A DNA stretch of 64,000 nt from Bombus terrestris (Eukaryota; Arthropoda; Insecta; Hymenoptera; Apidae): positions 4,774,001 through 4,838,000 of the forward strand of contig NC_063274.1 in NCBI RefSeq assembly GCF_910591885.1, read 5' to 3'. Below, in pieces: positions 24,948 through 37,880 of this stretch (positions within the stretch are counted from its first letter, which is position 1; the number at the start of each line of letters is the position of its first letter). A model generated the notes under the pieces. That model was not told the DNA's origin and searched no databases. It was given only the letters and a program-made list of their open reading frames with translations. The position numbers and the translations under genes were made by a program.

Positions 24948-27641
24948 ATATTATGGATTCTATGTGTTGTGTTCATTATTTGACCTATAGATCATTTGTA
25001 AATATAATTATAAATATTGAAAAATAATGCTACTAGCAATCATTTTTCAGAAATGTAATTCATATTGTCACATAACTCATTATTTTTTGTACTTTTATTT
25101 ACAGTAATATTTGAATAAAATTAACAAATATGAAAATTTAGATTTATTTTTACAATCAAACATATTTATAGATATTAATATTCGTATGAATATCATAAGA
25201 TGAGAATTTTTTAATTATGCTAATTTTCATTTCTGATGTTCTTACGAAATATTTATTGTAAAAAATATAATTCTTGTGGTATAAACGCTACATAATTTTA
25301 TCCCTTGCAATGTTATAGCGTCCGTCTTGGACACTTTATAACTTCCCCTTTCCTCTACTCTTTCCTACGTAGTATGCTTCTAAAGAAAATTCTCAAGTAT
25401 GAGAAAAGTTGTCGGCTATATTTCACAGGCAAAAGAAGAGGATGGGATGGAGGAGGATCCGGTGTCATCTTCGCTGCTCGTTAATACTTTCTGTGATTTA
25501 TCGAGATTCCTCGAGTGAATAATGACTGACCTCTTGTAAATTTTTGATATTAAATTTTCTGTTCAACTATGATATATAGAATCACTAAATTTTCAACACA
25601 TATGAATCTTTTCTTCTTTAGCCTTTCGAAACAATTGTTACCGAAACAAATATTTTCTAATTACGATATTAATGAAAACTATCATTTACGAGCCGACTAG
25701 TCAAATCTGTCAAATCAATTATGCAGGACAAGATACTAGTTTCACCTTAATTCTCTTTCGGCTTACCGAAGATTGTTCGATCGTCCAGAACACTGATTTC
25801 TAAGCAATCGTTTACTTAATTTTATTTTAGACGGAAAATTAACCAGTATGTTGACGATTTAAGCGGTATCGGCGACCGGGGCAGTCGCAAGGTGCATCAT
25901 CAGTTGTGGCGAAGGGCTGGTTACACAAAAGGTGGAACACTCGAGGGCGAAGTGCGGAAAGCAAGGCATGCATATTCAGCGTGGAGGCGCAGACGTAGTC
26001 ATAGGAATAATAAAAATTCGAGGGTTGAAATTATTTAGATTTATGCTCGCTCTCTTGTTCCGGTGCTGGCGGTGACGAGAAACGATTCGATTCCGGGGAA
26101 CAAATTTCATGCATTATTCAGGACTTGCCGCAATGCACCCCAGTCAATGGAACCGATCCTTTGGAAAAAGTCGTTTTTAATCTCTCGTCGCGTTCCAATA
26201 ATGCACATGCACACCCGCTCACCTCTTCCCCTCACCTATTTTCATGCCCCGCGCGCCCCCGGTTCGCTTTCACCCCTTTACGAGTGAAAACCGTGTTTTC
26301 TGCCTTTAAAGCGGACGCCGGTTCGAACGCGAACAATAAATCGGGGATCTATCGGTATCTACCCCCATGAATACGCGACGCTCTCAGTTTAGAGTTCCGC
26401 GATTTATTTTCCGTCTCAGTGTTCATAATCGCTGGGCCTGATCGTTTCGCAGGACCGTCAAACAGAAATGTAAAAAGCTGCTGACGGAGCAGTTACGATA
26501 TTTCTGCTCGAGATTCTCTCTTTCTCTTTCTCGTTCTTCTTTACTCTCTTCCTATGTTAATGGTTTCGCGCAAGTGTTGCACCAGTTCTTTCCTCGCCGC
26601 AGCTTGTCCGTTGTTTTCAAAGTAATGATATTTATTAGCTGTCGGTCTATTAGCAAAGAGAGTTCTACGAAAGTGAAGAACGACGCACGATGAATTTGTC
26701 TTATAAGAAAAAGAATTATGAGAACACATTGTGGAAATTTGGAAACGATCTTAGAGTAGTGTAAGTATATACACACAGAGTAGAGCTTCATTTATACGAA
26801 CTCCATTCATTTGACCGCAATTTTAGCTAGTGTCCGATTACGTACAGAAACTCCTGCCGGTTGGTTTCTATTATCTGAACATGCATTTCTATTACGTGGA
26901 CAAGAAATCACAGACAGTAGGAAGTATCGGTGAATTTCTGATATAAATTCTATTTTATATAAATTATTTGGTTCTCCGACAAAGTCAAATAAATAGAGTT
27001 CTATTATACGTGTAATTAACTGTTTGAATGGTCGCTATACCACTATAGTGTATCGCTATAGTTTAAAATGTTTGTGTCAAAATTTCCCTTTTTTATACTA
27101 TTTTTTATAAAACTCAGGCTGAACTATTAAAAGTTATTGATTTCATAGAATGAATGAACTTCAACTTCCTCATAATTGGATGCTTCAAAACGGATCCATT
27201 ACTGTCGACGAAAAATGTTTCATAGATAGCGAAATAAATCCGTCGGCAGCATAAAAATATTTTAAACTCCATCCGTACTCAATTTTTAGCCGCTGTTGCG
27301 AAATAACAAAACAACACGCCTCCACTTTTCAATATAATACAAAGCTTCCCGATTTAAAAAAAGAAAAAGGAAAAAAAGTATATTCGTCTTTGTGACCACA
27401 TGAAACAACTCTTCGTTTACAATTAGACCAATAGGAAATTATTATTCGTTTCTTCTTCCGTTGGCAGATTGTACTCTTAATTAATCATTCGAAAGAATGG
27501 TCTGTAATCGCCTTACGATGGATTAATGGATCTGTCAGCTGTCACGAGGTAAGTTCTTTTTTTATTACTTTTCTTGTTTCGATCGAGCTTCGTCGAGCAC
27601 ACGGTCCTCTAACTCCTACTTCTCTCTGAGTACGCAAAACG
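24948..27641. other. intergenic region with a CpG-richer block
   Basis: The first 900 bases and the last kilobase are AT-rich. Between about 25.86 and 26.55 kb the sequence is richer in GC and CpG, and overlapping ORFs occur on one strand (26063-26370), without splice context or family resemblance. This may be a regulatory island. A donor-like GAG|GTAAGT at about 27550 suggests a possible 5' UTR exon for the secreted-protein gene just downstream. Confidence 0.4.
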
Positions 27642-29134
27642 ATGAACAACGGTTGGATATTTGTGAGCATCCTGACGACGTTCGTAGTTGTCGTTAATGG
27701 ACGAGTTTATTATTTGCCGACTCTGGACCAGAATCGATACGACGACTTAACTTTCCCCGTTCCGAATGAGCAATCTTCGCGGGATTTGGATCTGAGTTTC
27801 TTTGCCGGGGACTCGAGCGATCCTGATAGTAAGATACATCCTGTTAAAAAGGCAAGTGGATTCGTTCCTGTGAAATTTTACCTTTAAATACATCGATTGA
27901 AATTGTTGCGATAACGGACAGTATTTATCTAACATCTTTTTATTGCGGTCGAAAAAATGCAGAGATAAAGATCGTGAAGATTGTCGTTCGATTTTTACAG
28001 CGAATAAAAGCGGAATATAGAGTTTCTTTCGTAACGCAGTTACGTAATGTATTTGCAAACACGTAATCGAGAACATAAAGAAGTGGACAGGTAATGGAAA
28101 TAAGTGTCAACGAAGCTTCGTTAAATATGTCTTATTTACGCAAAGACGTAAATTATTAGTTTCAATTATTTATTAAATAGTCTATGTACTATAGAAGTAT
28201 AGATATGATAAGAGAAACTTAAAGAAATTATTAGTTCGATTAATCTTCATTGATACCTACTTCCACCGCCTGTCCATTTATTTTTATCCCTGACTCTGTA
28301 TATTTCTTCGTTCAAATGATGTTTCCATTACGTTTATTGTCGTAATATGCTTTATTCGTGATAAAATTGTAGGAAATTAATAGCAGTAGAATCATGAATT
28401 CAACAGAAAATAAATAATTTTTATCGATCGTTCTTTTATCAATTGTTAAAAATACAAAATTAATTAATTATATGAAGTACGTGATTGTCTTTCAGGTTAA
28501 ATCATCTATAGAATTCACACCAATTCATCGAAACACCGAGGGAATTTATGTTTCATATTGTTTAAATTGCTTTCTTTTTAATGCTCTCGAAAAGCAATTA
28601 AAGTGGAATTATGGCATAAAACAATCGAATATAAAGAAACATCAATTAGATTAGTGTTCTCTTCTTGATAGAATGTCACTGATTATTTCATTACAAAATT
28701 AAAAAAAAAAAAAAAAAAAACTGACAATTCTGACGAGTCCAATTTTTTCAGAGAATCTCTTTTTCTAACAATCAGTAGATTGGATATCGATAACAATCGT
28801 AAATTAAAGTCGTATGAACCTCGTATCTACCATTAGTTCTATTAATCGAAAAATTTTCCACGTAGGTGCAGATACCAATGCGTGTACTAATCATGTATCA
28901 TGTTAAAATTAGGTGTACACGCTTGTCGCGCCGGAAAAGCCGGTCATGGAAGTGAACAAAGAGGAGCTACCGATCACGCGTTACAAATTAGTCGAAGCAC
29001 CTGTTAAGAGAGTCGGATCAGATGATATTATCATGGTCCCGGAGGTGAACCGCAAAATGGTGAAAATCGATAGGAACAACAAGGGTGAAGTGATCTTGGA
29101 GCTTCGCGTTATCGCTAATCACGACACTGTTTGA
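27642..29134 (+). CDS. small secreted protein of unknown function
   Basis: Two exons, 27642-27851 and 28913-29134, join in phase 0 to 143 residues. The N-terminus (MNNGWIFVSILTTFVVVVNG) is a textbook signal peptide with likely cleavage before Arg21. The mature part is acidic, then alternates Val/Pro/Lys-rich segments (VAPEKPVMEVNKEELP, YKLVEAPVKRV). It ends with a short block, GEVILELRVIANHDTV, that could be beta-strand. There are no cysteines in the mature protein, so it is not a disulfide toxin or odorant-binding protein. The intron begins GCAAGT after AAG, a classic GC-AG donor, and ends in TTAG. I do not recognise the family. Confidence 0.72.
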
Positions 29135-29186
29135 GGAATTTAGCAGGTATACGAACGAGCGTGAATACTGCACATAATGTGATAAA

Positions 29187-29192
29187 AATAAA
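29187..29192 (+). terminator. poly(A) signal for the secreted-protein gene
   Basis: AATAAA lies about 55 bases after the stop codon at 29132-29134, which would make a very short 3' UTR. A further AATAAA occurs near 29284-29292. Confidence 0.5.
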
Positions 29193-31666
29193 CTGATAAT
29201 TTTGTAAAGCATAAATCGATAATTACGTATTATTTTTCTTGCTGGAAAGATTAAAAACCCGATCGTAATATTGAGAGATGAGATAAATAAATAATGGTTA
29301 TTCAAATATTATTTTACGTTTTTTGAGATCTATAACGTCGATCCTGAATTTCCATAAAAGTTAAAAAATTGTAGTAATATTCATTTAAAAAAGAAAAATT
29401 TTAATTTCTAAATAATTAACGTAATGCTTGCGAGATTCTTCTTTCCGAAAGTTAGAGAGATTTAACGTTATTTAGTTTCCTACAATTTCCATTGCATTTT
29501 TCTCGAATTTTCATCGAAATAAGTTGAAATAAATCAGACTTGCATAAAGAAAAAAGGAAGGAAAGTTAGCAGATACTTCGAGACAATTAATCACCAAAGA
29601 ATATCAGAACAAAAGAATTTCTCGAACGATCACCCAATGGAAATCCACATTGGAAACGCATCTTCATCTATCTAATCGGCCGCAAACACGTCGACGAACT
29701 TTTCCATTCAGCCTTTGCAAATGAGTCGGCAGATCGATATCTCCCGTCAGATTTGCCCTCGTCCCTAAAAGCCACGTATCTCTTGTCATTCTGCGCATAC
29801 ATATCGGGGACTCGGTTCCCCTAATTGTACTCTGTCAACGGCCGTGTCAAAGAGAGCCATGTCGACAACGATAGACAGAGAGACGAAACCGGGAAACAGT
29901 ATCTCGATCGATGAAGGAGAACCCTGGATAGAAGTTTATTAGTCAAATAACGTCAAGAGACTGATGGGGGCGAGGGTGTGACCATATCCGGCTGAATATG
30001 ACGTTCCCTTTCTGTGTGCGTTCCTTCGAGGGTACTCCCAATTATAACGAGTGCCGATGCATTCAGCAAGGTGAAGAAGCGGCATGTGCCGTAGACTGTA
30101 TCGTCTTTCCTTCTTCTGTTTCACTCTGAAAGATCGACCTCGAGCGCACCTCGAGCATTCAGTCCATTCGTACTTAGATGGTACTCGTGAGAATGTACCT
30201 TTAAGTTCGTGTGTTGGACGTAACTTACGATCGTAAGCTCGTGCAGTTGATCTAGAGCAGAAATATTTCTCTGTCGTTTTCTTAATCTTGTTTTTTTTTT
30301 TTCGTTCTTGTAATCGGATATGTCGTAAGTATTTTCATCTCTATAATTTAATAGTTTGGTTTTTACAGTTGAGCATTTCGTAAGTTTTATTTTCTATTCG
30401 ATAGGATTTCATAATTAAATGTCTGAATTATTTCGTGGTTTTTGCGATTGAGTATACGGGAGTGTTTGTAAGCTTCTTAGTCTACCGAATTAATTTTTAA
30501 GAAAGCGGAAGGGACTGTTCTATTTTGAAAGATTTTGTAGTTTTAATATTTGAGCAAAATTTTGTTAAGTTACCTATTATAAAAGAGGAATTAATATTAA
30601 AGGTACGATCAGCAGTAGAAAGCTGGTCGCAATGTAGGATATGAAGTGGTGTACGGTAATTTTCGAAAGAATACGAATTCGTTCACGTGATTGAATCGCA
30701 TTACTTTTATTACGTTTAATATACAGGTCGAATGATTTCTATTAATACATATAGATACAATAGAACGCTACTATAATATGTACACCGCATATCACATATA
30801 GTTGAATTCGTAGCAGAGCGTTTCCGGCCCGCGAGGGATCTCCAAGATCCTCCTTGGTAGAAAATGACTCTTTCGAGCCGAGTCTCGAGTGTAAGATAGG
30901 AAGAGTCTTCAAAGAACGACAGACACGGTGGTAGAGATTGCTGAATGAAAAACTCAATGTATCTGGAAAGTACCGTGACTAAACTGCGATATTAAAAAAT
31001 GTCGTAAGTCTCACGCTGTTCAGTTGTGTATTGAGCGTGAATAGATAGCAGGCTTATGTATTGCCTGGTCTGTCAGATTAGAGCAGCCACATCCACATTT
31101 ACGCAATTGATAGCACCGATGAAAGTTCGAGGCTGCTAGTTTTTCAATGTATCGTTTCTAAATGTACAAGGTTGTCTCTAAATATTCACATCGAAAATAA
31201 AGAAAAAGAAAAGATGGGACGAGTTAGTGGGAGGAATATCTCAGAAAAATAGCAAGATATTCCACGTTCTTTCGCTATTAACATTCTTTGACACTGCGCA
31301 TAATTCAAAGGGACATTAACACATTGTCAACCGAACAATTTACATTTGACTAGAGAAATTACTACAACGAAGTTTCTAAATACTATAAAGAATGGTAAAG
31401 GATAAAATTTGGTCTATGGTATCGACTGTGAAATCAATTTTTTTAAAAATAAGAGATATTATTAAATAATTATGCAATTTTTTGTCAAATTGACAATCTG
31501 TTGAATTTGATTGTTTCGTAACGAATCAAAGAAGTCATGGAATTTCAGTTTTTAAACATTCTATATGAACGACGTAGTCGAGTGAGAACCAGCTGAGATT
31601 GTAAGTGTCGGAGCTACATCTATTTATACAGTCAAGAACGAAAGAGAATCGTTCGATTTTCACGAG
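29193..31666. other. intergenic region, no gene seen
   Basis: This is mostly AT-rich, with a slightly GC-richer part at about 29.64-30.25 kb. The small minus-strand ORFs at 29939-30124 and 30742-30957 have no start context, splice partners or recognisable motifs. The 3' UTR of the minus-strand gene ending at 31667 must begin here, but I could not fix its poly(A) signal. Confidence 0.45.
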
Positions 31667-33689
31667 TTATTCGGTTACTTGCGAATTCTGCTCGTTCGAG
31701 GTATCTCCCTTCGGCTCTTTCACATAATCCACCACCAGTTCCAACCCTATCAACGCTCGAAGATCCTTCCTCTCTTCTTCCGGACTTGTGGACGCAACCG
31801 AGATTTCTTCCGGTTTTGGAGATCTTTCGTCTGCATTTTGTAACACACAAAAGCTTAATTAATTAGAGATACGTTCTTCCAAGAAATCAATATTATGCAT
31901 AATACGAACATTTTTAAAATTTTATACAAGAAAGCATTTCATATGACATAATCAGATTTATTTATATCTAGTTCATGACGAGATTAATCGTGAATATCCT
32001 GTTTTTCATTTGTGAATATTAACTTTGTACCGTATGGAATCGTCATTTTTACTACTACTGTCATTACTCTTATCGATAGTTGAAATCATTTAATTTGAAA
32101 TTCAAGTTAACTTTTACTTCGGGCCTCAAAAGCTGTCTAGTCGAAAAAAAAATTACAGAATAATCTCTTATAAACAGTATCGTAATTTTAACATTGCTCG
32201 AAAAAGATGTCTTACTAAAAAGATCTCTTTCTTCTTCACTATCGTAATCTTTCACAGTTCGATCCGTGTTAGAAACATTTAGACTTTTAATAATAAACAA
32301 ATTTAGATCTTTAACGATGAAAGCGAATAAGTAATTCTCTGTACAATCGCACACGTTTAGTTACATTAAAACACCATGTCAGAACACAAGTTACTTCAAC
32401 TGTATTAAGAAAATAAAAACCAATTGTAACAAAAACACCAATCATGCAACAAACAATTATTAACACCCACTATTATCAATGTCCTTTGAACTATCTTCGC
32501 TCTCGCCAGAAGTCGACGTTTCGCTCCTGGTTGCTTTCCGTGCCTGGCCGATGTCCCTGTACGTCCTAGTCAAGTGTCTCAAAATATAATTAGTGCCACG
32601 TAGATTTTCCTCGCTGTTCCTAGACGTGCTAGCCTCGTCTCTCGTCAAATTTAACGGTCGATTGCTATTATATTCCTTGGATTGTGGCACACTGAAGGCG
32701 GAACAGTGTTTGCCTTTGAAAGGCAGTTGCCTCTCGCTCAACTTGCGATCCCAGATATGACCGGATACGCGAAGGTCGATGAAGAAGTGCAGAGGATCGA
32801 TGCCAGGATATGATTGAGGCATTGGATAAGGCGGATACCAAAGTGGACCAGGGAGGAATTCCGGGTTGGTGACGTTCCCGGGCAGACCGAATCCTTTCAC
32901 GCCCGGAAGCATATCGCAGGCCCTTCCTGGAAGGCTGGGCAAAAAGGTCCTCGAGAAATCGAGCTTCTTCTGATCTGACAACAGGGGCGGTAGCTCTTGA
33001 TTGCCAATCGCGCTCTTCGTACGATCATCGTACGGGCTTCTGTCGTTGTAATTGCAATTCTTACGGTCGCTAGAGTGAGACTCTTCCGGCTTCACTTTCT
33101 GCAATTCACTGGCGAACATGTTTTCTGGTGGTTGGGCCTGCTCAAAGTGACGAGGTCGTTCGTCGAAAAAGCTCTTACTCTGCTTGCTAAACTCAGATTT
33201 ATTTTCATCCACCGGTTTCAAAATGTCTGTCCCGAAGTTTGGCTTCTGGTCGAAGTTGCCCACTTTACTTGCGGTGTCGTAGCCGTCGCTTTGCTTACTT
33301 CCGTTCTCCAGCCGCGTCTCCGCTTGCTGTGGCTGCTGTTGAGTATGGAAATATTTATCCGGCGGCTGTTGCTGCTGTTGCTGCTGCGAGTGATGGTGAT
33401 GGTGATGATGTTGTCTTTCCTTCGTGGTTAATTCCAAGGGACGATCCCGAGCGTCTCGCCAAGATCTTTTGCGACGTCGAGGTATGCTCGTCGTGTTGTT
33501 CGCCGATGATACTTCCGTCTTTGCTTGCACAAACGAACGCAACATCTCGCTGAAGAAGAAGCTATGCGGTGTTAAGGGCACGTTGTACAGATATGGAGGA
33601 GTCGCTGCTAGAAGGCGGGACACCAAATCGCCGCCGGAGAGCGAGGCTGGACTCTTCAGAGTCGACGGATCGCCTGTGGTCGTCGTCAT
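31667..33689 (-). CDS. His/Gln-rich, probably nuclear regulatory protein of unknown family
   Basis: One long exon (33689-32467) and two short ones (32283-32216, 31830-31667) join in phase to 484 residues. Without splicing, the first exon would read just two more codons to a stop, so the tail is easy to miss. Visible parts are a hydrophobic conserved-looking N-terminal block (YLYNVPLTPHSFFFSEML, 33-50), a basic NLS-like RRRKRSWRDARDR (71-83), poly-His (94-100) and poly-Gln (102-108). Further on are a Pro/aromatic block (GPLWYPPYPMPQSYPGIDPL, 281-300), HFFIDLRVSGHIWDRK (301-316) and PLNLTR (345-350), which resembles a CtBP-binding PxDLS-type motif. An acidic Ser/Glu tail ends in ALIGLELVVDYVKEPKG. 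I see no zinc finger, homeobox or HTH. Such composition suits a transcription co-regulator, but that is inference. Confidence 0.82.
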
Positions 33690-36600
33690 GTTTCTGATTT
33701 TCGAAGATGAGCACTGGAGAAGTCACAAAATGTTAAAAAGAAGCAGATAGTAAGGGTTCGTGATTGAAATATTCCGTGGATGTTCGTTTGCATTCACGGC
33801 TAAAATTCATTGTAAGTATTTGAGGACAACTTATTACAAAATTTGGATATGAAGGTTATTATTAGTTTGATCGAGTGTAGTGTAGAATTTCGATTTGACA
33901 TTATTTTGAATAGAAAGAAAGGAATCTCTTGTATCTGATGTATCAACGCAAAAGCGACTATAGATTGTGCTAATATCTGTAATATTAATTTTAGATTAGA
34001 AAATTATTTTGTTTTGAAATTCTGATAGATTCTTTACGTTAAGTGTTTAGCAATTTTTTCAATATTTTCTCTAACCAAATGACATTTAATGATATTCCAT
34101 CTAGAAGATATATTCTATTTTCCAACATATTGTATTAAATGATATATTATCTAAACCATTTCAAATATAAATAATACGCCTGGAAAGTAACTTTGATTCT
34201 TTGCATTCTGGGGAATGAAGCAAATAAAAGCAAACGATATTCCAAAATAAAGAATGTACAATCATACATATAGAGCTAACATAGCAACCCTGTGATGAGT
34301 TTGGTAGTTCGAACATTCAACACAGCTAAATCTTGGAATACTACACATCTGCTTGGTTCCCAACAATAATCGAACGCATGGAAGATCGTTGTAGGTAAGT
34401 ACGTACAATCCTCGGAGCAGAGACGCGCTACTATTGTCTTCTGAAATTAATTGAATATCCGCCGTTGTTAAGTCTAAGAGCAGCAGGCAACGCCTATGAC
34501 TGGCTAAAGGGATGAGTAATACTAGGGCTTGCGTCGCATCATCCATTAAGGATTACTAATTTCTGTCAAGTGCACGTTCGGTTTCGCGCGAATGTCTTGC
34601 AAGGAATTCCCGAGAAATCATTAATGAGAATCTACGATCGTAGGTATTTCAATTAAACTTCGTGCCACGCTCGTATGAACAGTCGCATCAGGAACAATTA
34701 GTAATTAGTAAGGAAGTGTTCCCTACATACTGATTTTCGTGATTGATATAGTTACAATTTCTTTGATTCGCATTTACTTTATCCTAAGTTCTCGTGTATT
34801 TTGATTTTTCTTCATTAAACAGAATATACGACTTAAGTGAGGAATTTCCACTTTTTTAATATTTAAACTCCTGATATCAGTTTCGATGTATTCGTCATTT
34901 GTTTTGCGTTTTGATAATCGTGCGATTCTATGAAGATTTCTAATAAATATACTTTTGCACTTGCCATTTTAATAAAGTTTTAACTAATAAATTGCGTATT
35001 ATTTAGTACACAGATTATACTATTTTATGCTCATACTTAGATTTCTATGGTAATTAATACAGTCAGTAACGGCATCCTTCGAAGATATCATAAGTAACTC
35101 AACACTTTGCTCGGTCTTTCTTTACCGAATCATTGCGCGTATGACTCGTGTATAACAGGTTGCTCGTTCACAGGCTTCTAAAACCTACACTTTCAAGCCT
35201 CTGTTACAAAAGATAAATCAAACTCACTTCTTTTAATCAAAAATTATTTCCTCTATGATCTTCTACCACTCTGTGTTTGATTAATCTATAACTCCGAAAC
35301 TCTCTATGCATACAGTGTAACGTTATAAATAGAGTATAAAGTACATTTGCATTCGCAAAGACGGAACGTGCTTGCAAGCATTTTTTGGAAAAAAGAATAA
35401 ATTCGAGAACATACGTTTTCCATTATCTGCAGGCCGGTATTCTCGAGTCGTTAATGTTCCGATGAAAATCTTCATCATCGCGACGGAGGAATCAGAGGGC
35501 GACTTTTTGCAAACAGTTTTAGGCGTTGGAATAAACGAGAACGACAGACAACCGTTAATGCGAGTGACGAAGCGACGAGAGGAAAATTTTTACTGTCCAT
35601 TCGCGAGAATCCGTGAAGTCTTCCAGGTCCCTGGCGAGATTCTTTCATCGATAGAAAGAGAGAAGAGTGTAACGGGGCGTGGAAAGCAGAATGGTGGTCT
35701 GTATCCGTGTCCGCGCACCGAGGAGGGATTGGGTATTGTTTCGGTCCATTGTTTCCCAAACAAACGGCGTCCACGTTGTTTCGTCAGGAGATATGTTCAG
35801 CCAGACAGGCAGGACGAACAGGAAATGGACTGCTGTCAGTTTTACTCTTCGTGATAAATACGGGCTCTCGTCGTCGGTTCTCATTGCAGCGCGTCCATAA
35901 TTCCCGTGCCGTCTCTATCGTTGTTGAACATCGAACGGTGAAAATCTTTTGATTTCTGTCAGAAGCGAGAGTGAAATGGACCTGGTTACGCTTTCTATGT
36001 ATATTGGCGAATATTATTTGCTCGTTATGCGGCACGAAGAAGGAAGAAATAGCAGTCTTTGATGGAAGGAATGGAAACGACTTCTGTACTCATTTTAACA
36101 CCGAGGAGTTTTTAATTATTCAGAAGAAAATTCTAAACGTATTTAGCAGGCAGTGGAAGTTTTTCTCGAAGATCTTGAAAAACAAAAAAATTAACGGGAG
36201 ATCATATTATATCATCGTAAAAGTTACTTGTTTCTTACACAATAAGATTAAAGTTGCTATTTTCCTTATGCAAATCTCATATTGTGATTGATCTTGTATT
36301 TACTTAACCATTTGAATGGTAAAATGTTGACACAGACTGTGTCGAGGAAACAAGGCAACTCTAAAGGCTCGGATACGTGGGACTTCTGAAGAATCCCTGG
36401 AGACGCGAAACGATTTTTTTCCCTCCGTGATGGTTGCGATGAAAGACAATAGCGACGCGTTTCCATTGCCTTACATCGTGGTCTTCTTAAACAGGAAATT
36501 TTAAAGGCTGGCTGCGTCATGAAATTCAGCGGTCGCGCTGTTTTAACCAAGCTTGAATTACACCGACCGCGGAAGAGATCTTACATTTCTAGAACATTAA

Positions 36601-37880
36601 TCACGAGATCGTTGTAGCCACTTTAGTCAATCCTTTTTTCCTCTGTTTCCTTTTTTATCTCTTTCTTCCATATTCTTTTGTTTTATCTTTCCATAACGTT
36701 GTAAAAAATTCACGCCGAGAAAGAAGCGAAGAAACTGCAGCAAAATTTACATCCCCCTATACTTTATGGAAACGTTACAGCGTCTTCTCAGTCCCTTGTA
36801 TTTAAATCACATTATCCCGAGATAAAATAATTCAACGTGCCGGTATGCTCCCGAGGATACGTCAATTATGCAAAAAGTGAGAATTTCCATTGCGTGGTCG
36901 GTTCTTTATTCTATTACCGCCGCAATATAAAGAAGCTTCCCGGAAAGTCTCCGCGAGTATTTACTTGAGATTCTCTGGTACGAAACAATTTATTCCCCGC
37001 TGGGTTCTCGCCCCTAAAAGTCAATGGTAACACATTTTCACCGTCAACCCTCGTAATATTCTATTTAAGTATCCTTTAAAAATTGCAATATACATTTCTT
37101 TCCTTTCTCGATTTCCCTCTCTGTAGTTATCCTTCGATTCTTATCTCCTATACCGTTTCTATGTATTGTATAACAAATGATCTTGTCACTGTTTAATGTC
37201 TATAATCGAAGCATATGTTTACAAGTGATAATTGAAAATGCACTTTCTTTTATCACATTGATGTAAGATAAAATAATTAATGAGCGTTTTAACAGTAAAT
37301 ATAATTATGAATTATCCTTAATTATTTTAATTAACTACTTAGCTGAGAACGTAATAATAATAATAAAGGAACATCCCAATCTTGCGAAAAGAATTTCAAT
37401 GATGTTACAGCGAATTAATGCTTATTAAACATAAATATTAATTTAATATGAATAAATTGTACCGCAATTATCCTTCTTCGTTTTATCCTATCTGAGGAGG
37501 TGATAGAATAATGAAACAATAATCTGATATAAAACGAAATACGGAACACAAGGCAAAGCCAAAGATCAAAGTATGTAATATCTTTTGTATATCAACTTCT
37601 TTTACGTCACTGATCACCACCTCCTATCATCATAAAACATCTTACACAGTACAACGATCTCCCTAACACGCATGAGACCGGAGCTTTTCAACCATCCTTT
37701 AAGCAACGCGTTAACCAATTTTTTCTTTGACGATATTGATTGCTTTACCATCGATTACGTACATGACAACATTTTACGTAGTACGATCTATAATTTTCCT
37801 AATAGATAGAAAATAAAAAAATCTTCACCATCCCTTGAACTCATCAACTAACTCTTTCCTCCAACAACCTCTCTGCAAGA
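33690..37880. other. AT-rich upstream region, no gene supported
   Basis: This region lies immediately upstream of the His/Gln-rich gene and probably includes its 5' UTR and promoter. Overlapping ORFs on both strands at 35372-36035, up to 160 codons, sit in a GC-richer patch. They show no motif, splice context or consistent codon character, so I treat them as chance. The same applies to the minus-strand frame at 34262-34546. Confidence 0.45.

Noticed and set aside
26300..26345. GGTTCGAAC resembling a tRNA T-loop
   Set aside because: No acceptor stem or anticodon arm can be drawn around it.
32997..33750. Plus-strand ORFs of 104-144 codons
   Set aside because: Antisense shadows of the long exon of the His/Gln-rich gene.
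35372..36035. Overlapping ORFs of up to 160 codons on both strands
   Set aside because: They share a GC-richer patch, lack motifs and splice sites, and appear in several frames at once, which is typical of composition rather than coding.
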